This document shows positions 1 through 3,897 of a DNA stretch of 7,287 bases, piece after piece. The notes beneath the pieces were generated by a model, which did no database searches, had not been told where the DNA came from, and saw only the letters and a program-made list of their open reading frames with translations. The stretch covers positions 1 through 7,287 of the forward strand of contig JAQUUF010000054.1 in the NCBI GenBank assembly GCA_028693975.1, given 5' to 3'. Origin of the DNA: Acidaminococcaceae bacterium. GTDB taxonomy: Bacteria > Bacillota > Negativicutes > Acidaminococcales > Acidaminococcaceae. Position numbers and translations under genes: made by a program. The number at the start of each line of letters is the position of its first letter. Position 1 is the first letter of the stretch.

Positions 1-120
1 AATGTAACCATGGACGTAGAATTGATTACCCCGATAGCAATTGAAAAAGGTTTGCGATTCGCAATTCGCGAAGGCGGTCATACCGTAGGCGCAGGCGTAG
101 TTGCTGATATCGAAGCTTAA
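1..120 (+). CDS. tuf: Elongation factor Tu, C-terminal end (partial, 5' end outside window)
   Basis: The frame is open from base 1 and ends at TAA 118-120, giving the last 39 residues of a protein. The peptide contains VELITPIAIEKGLRFAIREG followed by GHTVGAGVVADIEA, the terminal beta-barrel domain (domain 3) of EF-Tu. EF-Tu is the GTPase that delivers aminoacyl-tRNA to the ribosomal A site, in the cytoplasm; domain 3 contacts the tRNA and EF-Ts. The G domain lies outside the window, so its GTP-binding motifs cannot be checked. The C-terminus ADIEA is a small variant of the more usual end of the family. A strong terminator follows 20 bases downstream, so this is the last gene of its transcription unit, as expected for the end of a str-type operon (rpsL-rpsG-fusA-tuf) or for a second tuf copy. 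Identification is near certain; which copy it is cannot be seen. Confidence 0.96.
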   Translation, partial: NVTMDVELITPIAIEKGLRFAIREGGHTVGAGVVADIEA

Positions 121-140
121 TTTCTAAGTTGAAAAATACT

Positions 141-173
141 TGAGGTCGGAGCTAATCCGACCTCATATTTTTG
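141..173 (+). terminator. Intrinsic terminator after tuf
   Basis: TGAGGTCGGA (141-150) and TCCGACCTCA (156-165) form a perfect 10-bp stem with a 5-base loop GCTAA. The stem is followed by TATTTTTG. It sits 20 bases after the tuf stop and should end the tuf transcript. Its T-tract directly abuts the -35 box of the next promoter. Confidence 0.93.
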
Positions 174-202
174 TTGACATAAAGTGTTAGGTATGTTACG
201 CT
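174..202 (+). promoter_or_regulatory. Probable sigma-A promoter for rpmG-secE-nusG-rplKA
   Basis: A perfect -35 box TTGACA (174-179) is followed, after a 17-base spacer, by TACGCT (197-202). The -10 box is poor (T, A and final T match), but a TG at 194-195 one base upstream gives an extended -10. Transcription would start near 208-210, leaving a leader of about 50 bases before rpmG. Its placement right after the tuf terminator supports it as the start of a new operon. The AT-rich TATATA at 202-207 is too far from the -35 box (22 bases) to be the preferred -10. Confidence 0.7.
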
Positions 203-258
203 ATATAGGCGACATTTTGACCTGATAAGTATATAGATAGGTAAGTGAGGTGTTTATA

Positions 259-420
259 ATGGCAGCTGGAAACCGCAATGGTATTACATTGGCGTGCACT
301 GAGTGCAAGCAACGTAACTACCAAACTAACAAAAACAAGAAGAACGATCCAGATCGTATCGAGATTAAAAAATATTGCAAGTTCTGTAAGAAACATACAT
401 TGCATAAAGAGACTAAGTAA
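259..420 (+). CDS. rpmG: 50S ribosomal protein L33, zinc-ribbon form
   Basis: This small gene encodes 53 residues beginning MAAGNRNGITLACTECKQRN. L33 is a small 50S protein near the E site of the large subunit. Two CxxC pairs (Cys13/Cys16 and Cys40/Cys43) form the zinc ribbon of the C+ type of L33; the central NKNKKNDPDRIEIKKYC stretch is typical of the family. The length matches the usual 49-55 residues. The ATG at 259 follows a GAGGTG Shine-Dalgarno at 247-252 with six bases between. It is the first gene of the operon that runs on to secE and nusG, the usual rpmG-secE-nusG order. The 66-base gap to secE holds no tRNA gene, whereas a tRNA-Trp gene occupies that spot in some other bacteria. 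Identification is very secure. Confidence 0.96.
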   Translation: MAAGNRNGITLACTECKQRNYQTNKNKKNDPDRIEIKKYCKFCKKHTLHKETK

Positions 421-486
421 TTTTAGTTTCATTATATTAGAGTGTGTAGATCTATTTTGCTTTACGAGGATTAAGGATGTGAAAAA

Positions 487-720
487 ATGGCCGTTCCGAA
501 AAAAGCTAAAGCTAAAGCAGTTGATGTAAAGAGTGCGAATGGCATATCCGTATTCTTTCGTGAGACAAAGAATGAAATGAAAAAAGTAACTTGGCCTGGC
601 AAGCAGGAGATGATAGTTGACACTATTGTTGTTATCATTGCTGTATTGTTTATAGCTGGGTTAATTTGGATAATTGACAGTGTGTTTGGTCATGTCCTAA
701 GACTGCTTTTGGGAGTGTAA
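487..720 (+). CDS. secE: Preprotein translocase subunit SecE
   Basis: The product is 77 residues, the short single-span SecE found in Firmicutes and most other bacteria (E. coli has three spans). SecE clamps SecY in the SecYEG channel of the cytoplasmic membrane, through which SecA drives export of unfolded proteins. A lysine-rich cytoplasmic N-terminus (residues 1-15) is followed by the amphipathic helix with the family signature FFRETKNEMKKVTWPGKQE (about 23-41). One hydrophobic span follows at about 43-64 (IVDTIVVIIAVLFIAGLIWI). The start at ATG 487 has AAGGA at 473-477 upstream, and an ATG at 477 is followed at once by a stop, so it cannot serve. The stop codon lies three bases before the chosen nusG start, so translation of the two is probably coupled. 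The pairing with nusG is one of the most conserved in bacteria. Confidence 0.96.
   Translation: MAVPKKAKAKAVDVKSANGISVFFRETKNEMKKVTWPGKQEMIVDTIVVIIAVLFIAGLIWIIDSVFGHVLRLLLGV
711..715 (+). promoter_or_regulatory. Ribosome binding site that decides the nusG start
   Basis: GGGAG lies inside the last codons of secE. It is 8 bases from ATG 724 but only 5 from the in-frame TTG 721, which favours ATG 724 as the nusG start. The overlap with secE suggests translational coupling. Confidence 0.6.
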
Positions 721-723
721 TTG

Positions 724-1260
724 ATGGAAGAAAAAAAGCGTTGGTATGTTATTCATACTTATTCTGGGTATGAGAATAAGGTAACAGCTAATCTCGAACG
801 CAAGATTCATTCTTTGGGTATGGAGAACGAGATATTTCAAGTATTGGTACCTATGCAGAATGAGATTGAAGTAAAAGATGATAAGAAAAAGGTTACGCCA
901 CGTAAAGTGTTCCCTGGTTATGTTCTCGTTGAGATGATTGTTAACGACAAATCTTGGTACGCTGTACGCAATACTCCTGGTGTTACCGGCTTCGTAGGTT
1001 CTGGTACGAAACCTATTCCCCTTAGTGAGGAAGAGGTTAAACGTATATTAGGAGATAATGTTGCAGCAAGTAACATTGCTCGTCCCACAATTGATGTTGT
1101 CCTCCAACAGGCTGTTAAACTGACCGGTACCGGTTTTGCCGGAAGGGTTGGTACAGTAGCAGAGATAAATGAAGAACGCGGTAAACTGAAAGTATTGGTT
1201 GATGTGTTTGGACGTGAAACTCCTGTTGAAGTTGATTTTACACAAGTTGAAAAAGTGTAA
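724..1260 (+). CDS. nusG: Transcription termination/antitermination factor NusG
   Basis: A protein of 178 residues when started at ATG 724; the preceding TTG at 721 would add one residue but is less well spaced from the Shine-Dalgarno. NusG binds the clamp of RNA polymerase across the main channel, modulates pausing and, in many bacteria, links polymerase to Rho or to ribosomal S10. The NGN domain covers about residues 5-107, with the characteristic RWYVIHTYSGYE near the N-terminus, KVFPGYVLVEM at 61-71 and RNTPGVTGFVG at 82-92. Asn83 and Thr84 match the Asn-Thr pair known in B. subtilis NusG to read T-rich non-template DNA at pauses. A linker leads to the KOW domain (about 125-178), ending in LVDVFGRETPVEVDFTQVEKV-type sequence. 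The KOW loop reads TGTGFAGRVGTV, slightly away from the common GPFADFxGxV. The stop codon abuts the rplK Shine-Dalgarno. Confidence 0.97.
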   Translation: MEEKKRWYVIHTYSGYENKVTANLERKIHSLGMENEIFQVLVPMQNEIEVKDDKKKVTPRKVFPGYVLVEMIVNDKSWYAVRNTPGVTGFVGSGTKPIPLSEEEVKRILGDNVAASNIARPTIDVVLQQAVKLTGTGFAGRVGTVAEINEERGKLKVLVDVFGRETPVEVDFTQVEKV

Positions 1261-1273
1261 GGAGGTGTAGATA

Positions 1274-1699
1274 ATGCCAAAGAAAGTAATTAAATTAGTT
1301 AAGTTACAAGTACCAGCAGGCAAAGCTACCCCGGCTCCTCCCGTAGGTCCGGCTCTTGGTCAAGCAGGTATTAATATCATGGCCTTCGTTAAGGATTTTA
1401 ACGAGCGTACAGCTAAAGAAGTTGGTCTAATTATTCCTGTAGAAATTACAGTATTCGAAGACCGTTCTTTTACGTTTGTTACTAAGACTCCGCCGGCAGC
1501 AGTTTTACTTAAGAAAGCTGCAGGATTGGCTAAGGCTTCAGGTGTACCTAACAAAAATAAAGTTGCTACTCTTAAGCGCGATCAGGTACGTGAAATTGCT
1601 ACTACAAAAATGGAAGATCTCAATGCTTCTGATGTTGAATCCGCAATGCGTATGATTGAAGGAACCGCTCGTAGCATGGGTATTGTTATCGAAGACTAA
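1274..1699 (+). CDS. rplK: 50S ribosomal protein L11
   Basis: The product is 141 residues, exactly the usual length for the family. L11 binds the GTPase-associated centre of 23S rRNA (helices 43-44) at the base of the L7/L12 stalk, helps EF-G and EF-Tu function, and is needed for RelA-type stringent factors to respond to uncharged tRNA. The N-terminal domain (about 1-72) carries the proline-rich helix KATPAPPVGPALGQ (17-30), with Pro22, Pro23 and Pro26 in the positions that contact thiostrepton-class antibiotics. The C-terminal rRNA-binding domain (about 76-141) ends with the signature GTARSMGI (130-137). The start at ATG 1274 follows a full GGAGGTG (1261-1267) lying directly after the nusG stop. 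A 19-base stretch around this start (1259-1277) is identical to that around rplJ. No leader that could regulate it separately fits in the 13-base gap, so it is co-transcribed with nusG. Confidence 0.98.
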   Translation: MPKKVIKLVKLQVPAGKATPAPPVGPALGQAGINIMAFVKDFNERTAKEVGLIIPVEITVFEDRSFTFVTKTPPAAVLLKKAAGLAKASGVPNKNKVATLKRDQVREIATTKMEDLNASDVESAMRMIEGTARSMGIVIED

Positions 1700-1724
1700 T
1701 CTCTTAGGGCAATACTTACTAAAT

Positions 1725-1753
1725 GGTGGGAGGCTGTTATGCCGTTAAACCAC
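1725..1753 (+). promoter_or_regulatory. Candidate L1-binding autoregulatory hairpin upstream of rplA
   Basis: GTGG (1726-1729) pairs with CCAC (1750-1753), and GGC (1732-1734) pairs with GCC (1741-1743) closing a six-base loop. Between the helices is an asymmetric internal loop, GA on the left and GTTAAA on the right. This is the shape of the L1-binding site of 23S rRNA, and GGTGGGAGGCT (1725-1735) is, from memory of E. coli 23S rRNA, identical to the 5' strand of its L1 stalk site. The stem ends at the base before the rplA Shine-Dalgarno (1754-1760). L1 bound here should block ribosome access when free L1 exceeds rRNA. L1 feedback through rRNA mimicry is established in E. coli and archaea; that it works here is inferred. 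Confidence 0.75.
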
Positions 1754-1769
1754 AAGGAGGATTTGAATT

Positions 1770-2471
1770 ATGTCTAAACAAGGTAAAAAGTATCAAGATG
1801 CTGCTAAGTTGATTGAAGCAGGTAAGCTTTATTCACCAAAAGAAGCAGTAGAATTAGTTAAGAAAACATCTACTACTAAGTTTGATAGTTCTGTAGAAGT
1901 GTCAGTTCGTTTGGGTGTTGACCCCAAGTATGCTGATCAACAAGTACGTGGAGCTATGGTATTGCCACATGGCACTGGTAAGTCTAAGACAGTTTTGGTT
2001 TTTGCCAAAGGTCCTAAAGTAGCTGAAGCTCAAGCTGCTGGGGCAGATTTCATTGGTGACGATGAGATCATTGAAAAAATCAAAGGTGGTTGGGCTGGCT
2101 TCGATGTTTGCGTAGCTACTCCTGATATGATGGGTACTGTTGGACGTTTGGGTAAGATTTTGGGACCCAAAGGTTTAATGCCTAACCCCAAAGTTGGTAC
2201 AGTAACTATGGATTTGACTAAGGCTCTTAGTGAAATTAAAGCTGGTAAGATTGAGTATCGTACTGATAAGGCCGGTAATATTCAAAATGGTATTGGTAAA
2301 GTTTCCTTTACTGAAGAACAATTATTGGACAATTATGTCAGCTTGATTGAAACTTTGATTAAAGTTAAACCATCTGGTGCAAAAGGACAATATATTAAGA
2401 GCGTAACCTTGTCTACTACAATGGGACCTGGCGTGCATATTGATGTATTGAAAGCTGCAAGCAACAAATAG
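1770..2471 (+). CDS. rplA: 50S ribosomal protein L1
   Basis: The product is 233 residues, typical of the family. L1 forms the mobile stalk of the 50S subunit that moves deacylated tRNA out of the E site, and it is also a translational repressor of its own mRNA. Domain I is made of both ends of the chain; domain II is inserted in the middle (about 68-160). The signature is ILGPKGLMPNPKVGTVT at 130-146. VDPKYADQQVRG (50-61) and STTMGPG (215-221) also match the family; Thr217-Met218 fall at the same numbers as the RNA-contacting pair in Thermus L1. ATG 1770 follows a complete AAGGAGG (1754-1760) with nine bases between. The 70-base gap after rplK holds the hairpin resembling the L1 rRNA site, so this gene is probably self-regulated. 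Downstream is the L10 leader rather than a simple terminator. Confidence 0.98.
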   Translation: MSKQGKKYQDAAKLIEAGKLYSPKEAVELVKKTSTTKFDSSVEVSVRLGVDPKYADQQVRGAMVLPHGTGKSKTVLVFAKGPKVAEAQAAGADFIGDDEIIEKIKGGWAGFDVCVATPDMMGTVGRLGKILGPKGLMPNPKVGTVTMDLTKALSEIKAGKIEYRTDKAGNIQNGIGKVSFTEEQLLDNYVSLIETLIKVKPSGAKGQYIKSVTLSTTMGPGVHIDVLKAASNK

Positions 2472-2496
2472 TAACTCAATATCGAAAATGATTATC

Positions 2497-2589
2497 GGAC
2501 CGTAGACAGCAGGTGCCACAGTGCTCAAAGATGAAAATCGCCCGCCTAGGTTGGAGATGTGTATATATTATACGACCTCCGGCTAGGTG
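2497..2589 (+). ncRNA. Ribosomal protein L10 leader with antiterminator element
   Basis: ACCGTAGACAGCAGGTGC (2499-2516) is the hallmark conserved stretch of the L10 leader RNA that precedes rplJ in Firmicutes and other bacteria. GACC (2498-2501) can pair with GGTT (2549-2552), and GCAGG (2509-2513) with CCCGC (2541-2545) apart from one A-C mismatch. The L10-(L12)4 complex binds this kink-turn-like fold, which resembles its 23S rRNA site. Bases 2543-2556 can instead pair with 2577-2589 (13 pairs including three G-U, one bulged G). That helix takes away the left arm of the following terminator. So bound L10 complex should favour termination, and absence of it read-through, the mechanism established for B. 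subtilis rplJL. No convincing promoter was found just upstream, so transcripts probably arrive by read-through from rplA. Confidence 0.92.
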
Positions 2590-2605
2590 CCGAGAGGTCG
2601 TTTTT
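2572..2605 (+). terminator. Attenuator terminator in the L10 leader
   Basis: ACGACCTC (2572-2579) pairs with GAGGTCGT (2594-2601). After a single bulged A at 2593, CGGC (2580-2583) pairs with GCCG (2589-2592) around the loop TAGGT. TTTTT (2601-2605) follows. The left arm overlaps the antiterminator partner of the L10 leader, so this terminator is conditional: it reduces rplJ-rplL transcription when L10 complex is in excess. Confidence 0.88.
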
Positions 2606-2625
2606 GATTTGATAAATATCAAATC
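2606..2625 (+). repeat. Perfect AT-rich inverted repeat abutting the rplJ Shine-Dalgarno
   Basis: GATTTGAT (2606-2613) and ATCAAATC (2618-2625) form a perfect 8-bp hairpin with loop AAAT. It lies between the attenuator T-tract and AAGGAGGTG (2626-2634). It may keep the ribosome binding site open or affect initiation; no function can be shown from sequence. Confidence 0.6.
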
Positions 2626-2640
2626 AAGGAGGTGTAGATA

Positions 2641-3174
2641 ATGCATAATGTAAGACCTGAGAAAGCAGCTAAAGTTGCTGAGATTAAGGAATTACTCAAT
2701 GGTGCTAAATGTACTGTTTTAGTTAATTATTGCGGTTTGACCGTAGCTGAAGATACTAAATTCAGACGTGGTATGCGTGAAGCCGGAGTTAAGTATGTTG
2801 TTGTAAAAAACACTTTGCTTCGTATTGCTGCTCAAGAAGTTGGCATTGAAGGCCTGGAAGCTCATTTAGAGCAAAATACTGCTATTGCAGTTGCTCCTGA
2901 AGATCCGGTTGAAGTTTGCAAGATTATTGAAGAATTTGCTAAAGATCACAAGGCTTTGGAAATCAAAGCTGGCGTTCTAGATGGCAAGCTAATTTCTGAA
3001 GCAGAAATTAAGGCTTTGGCAGCATTGCCGCCCAAAGAAGTTCTTTTGGCCAAAATGCTGGGAAGTATGCAGGCACCTATTACAGGGTTTGTCAATGTAT
3101 TGCAAGGTACTATTCGCAATGCAGTATACGTTTTGGAAGCTATCAGAGAAAAGAAAGAAAAAGAAACAGCTTAA
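2641..3174 (+). CDS. rplJ: 50S ribosomal protein L10
   Basis: The product is 177 residues, close to the usual 165-180. L10 anchors the stalk: its N-terminal domain binds 23S rRNA beside L11, and its long C-terminal helix carries several L7/L12 dimers. The start resembles the family (RPEKAAKVAEIKELL, 5-19), followed by TVLVNYCGLTVAE (25-37) and the conserved lysine-asparagine loop VVVKNTLLRIA (53-63). ALPPKEVLLAKMLGSMQAP (128-146) leads into the dimer-binding helix, which ends in a charged KKEKETA tail. The helix is of a length compatible with two dimers, giving the L10-(L12)4 form common in mesophiles, but this is inferred. ATG 2641 follows AAGGAGGTG at 2626-2634. The upstream L10 leader makes feedback by transcription attenuation likely, covering rplL as well. 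Confidence 0.98.
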   Translation: MHNVRPEKAAKVAEIKELLNGAKCTVLVNYCGLTVAEDTKFRRGMREAGVKYVVVKNTLLRIAAQEVGIEGLEAHLEQNTAIAVAPEDPVEVCKIIEEFAKDHKALEIKAGVLDGKLISEAEIKALAALPPKEVLLAKMLGSMQAPITGFVNVLQGTIRNAVYVLEAIREKKEKETA

Positions 3175-3236
3175 CTTGTCTATAGTAGGCTGAAAATCGG
3201 GCACAGTCCCTTAAAAGAAAATTTGGAGGTATTATC

Positions 3237-3602
3237 ATGAATAAGGATCAAATTATTGAAGCAATTGAATCTATGAGCGTTTTGGAATTGTCTGAATTGG
3301 TAAAGGCTTTGGAAGATAAGTTTGGTGTTAGTGCTGCTGCTCCTGTAGCTGTAGCTGCTGCTCCTGCTGCCGCTGCTGCTGCTGCTGAGCAAACTGAGTT
3401 TGATGTTGTATTGACTGCTGCTGGTGAAAGCAAGATCAACGTAATTAAAGTTGTTCGTGAAGTAACTGGTTTAGGCTTGAAAGAAGCTAAGGCTCTTGTT
3501 GATGCAGCTCCTAAGGCTGTTAAAGAGAAGATTGCTAAAGCTGACGCTGATGCTTTGAAAGCTAAATTGGAAGAAGCTGGCGCATCTGTAGAAGTAAAAT
3601 AA
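3237..3602 (+). CDS. rplL: 50S ribosomal protein L7/L12
   Basis: The product is 121 residues, the normal size. It forms dimers on L10 and recruits and stimulates the translational GTPases (EF-Tu, EF-G, IF2, RF3). Residues 1-32 are the helical dimerisation domain (MNKDQIIEAIESMSVLELSE onwards). Residues 33-51 are the flexible hinge, nearly all Ala with some Pro and Val. Residues 52-121 are the globular factor-binding domain, with FDVVLTAAGESKINVIKVVR (55-74) and TGLGLKEAKALVDAAP (77-92) carrying the conserved Lys/Gly residues that contact factors. ATG 3237 follows GGAGGT (3225-3230) with six bases between. The 62-base gap after rplJ shows only a weak five-pair stem (3188-3192 with 3204-3208). 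The usual several-fold excess of L12 over L10 would then come from better translation rather than a new promoter. A strong terminator follows 11 bases after the stop. Confidence 0.98.
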   Translation: MNKDQIIEAIESMSVLELSELVKALEDKFGVSAAAPVAVAAAPAAAAAAAEQTEFDVVLTAAGESKINVIKVVREVTGLGLKEAKALVDAAPKAVKEKIAKADADALKAKLEEAGASVEVK

Positions 3603-3612
3603 TCCCTTCAAT

Positions 3613-3646
3613 AAAACTCCCTATTTTTTTAGGGAGTTTTTTGTTT
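3613..3646 (+). terminator. Intrinsic terminator after rplL
   Basis: AAAACTCCCTA (3613-3623) pairs perfectly with TAGGGAGTTTT (3630-3640), an 11-bp stem with a six-T loop. It is followed by TTGTTTT, and the arm itself ends in T residues. It should separate the ribosomal protein unit from rpoB, which restarts from its own promoter 12 bases further on. Confidence 0.92.
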
Positions 3647-3657
3647 TATCTTGGATG

Positions 3658-3686
3658 TTGACAAATTAGAACATAAATGGTAAAAT
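3658..3686 (+). promoter_or_regulatory. Strong sigma-A promoter for rpoB
   Basis: A perfect -35 box TTGACA (3658-3663), a 17-base spacer and TAAAAT (3681-3686, five of six matching) form a near-consensus promoter. TG at 3678-3679 gives an extended -10 as well. Transcription should begin near 3692-3694, giving a leader of about 205 bases before the rpoB start. It follows the rplL terminator directly. Confidence 0.88.
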
Positions 3687-3723
3687 ACCTTACTACAGTA
3701 ATTTTGAAAAATTTAAAGTGACA

Positions 3724-3803
3724 CGAGTGTTCAGTGGTTGAACATCGCGTTTCGCTCACCTAGAGGAGATGGAGCACGATAACAACACTGAGAAAAGCGA
3801 GGC
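3724..3803 (+). promoter_or_regulatory. Putative two-state RNA switch in the rpoB leader
   Basis: Two incompatible folds can be drawn by hand. In fold 1, bases 3730-3740 pair with 3783-3792 (10 pairs, one bulge). This helix continues inward as 3744-3753 with 3771-3780 (9 pairs, one mismatch) and CTC 3755-3757 with GAG 3766-3768, making one long rod that leaves the downstream terminator free. In fold 2, TGTTCA (3728-3733) pairs with TGAACA (3739-3744) around GTGGT, with CG 3724-3725 and 3746-3747 extending it. At the same time GTTTCGCT (3749-3756) pairs with AGCGAGGC (3796-3803), all eight positions including two G-U. The second helix removes the whole lower left arm of the terminator. This is the layout of an attenuator. 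I recognise no known leader family, and the ligand, if any, is unknown. Pairings are manual; no energies were computed. Confidence 0.5.
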
Positions 3804-3841
3804 TTCCATACTATTTATTAGATGGCCTGGCTCTTTTTTTT
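3796..3841 (+). terminator. Putative attenuator terminator within the rpoB leader
   Basis: AGCGAGGC (3796-3803) pairs with GCCTGGCT (3825-3832), with one G-G mismatch. CAT (3807-3809) with ATG (3822-3824) and CTA (3811-3813) with TAG (3819-3821) extend the stem above two small bulges, around loop TTTAT. A C and then eight T residues (3834-3841) follow. It lies downstream of the rpoB promoter and 56 bases before the start codon, so full efficiency would silence rpoB; it must be partial or regulated. It could alternatively be an RNA processing site. Confidence 0.68.
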
Positions 3842-3897
3842 GCTTATTGTGCAACCTGATTCTGCTGTAAAAATTTTAATAAGGAGTGAGAGAGTAC

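Noticed and set aside
421..486. Looked for a tRNA-Trp gene between rpmG and secE
   Set aside because: The gap is only 66 bases, AT-rich, and has no cloverleaf arms or T-loop GTTCGA-type sequence.
278..529. 83-codon forward frame overlapping rpmG and the start of secE
   Set aside because: Out of frame with the clear L33 and SecE genes, and its peptide resembles no protein I know.
918..1280. 120-codon reverse-strand open frame over nusG
   Set aside because: It lies wholly antisense to a certain gene, has no ribosome binding site I could see, and its peptide (Ser/Thr/Pro-rich) looks like a shadow of the NusG codons.
2448..2477. Possible promoter at the end of rplA (TTGAAA with TAACTC or TAGTAA) for rplJL
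   Set aside because: The -10 candidates match two or three of six bases and spacing is poor; not strong enough to report as a promoter.
3330..3390. GCT-rich repeat in rplL
   Set aside because: It encodes the normal Ala/Pro hinge of L7/L12; it is not an independent repeat element.
3829..3838. boxA-like GGCTCTTTT in the rpoB leader
   Set aside because: It coincides with the right arm and T-tract of the terminator hairpin, and no boxB/boxC context accompanies it, so similarity is likely chance.
3847..3873. Possible second rpoB promoter (TTGTGC and TAAAAA)
   Set aside because: The -35 box is weak and the spacer is only 15 bases; the AT-rich stretch is better explained as an unstructured region before the ribosome binding site.
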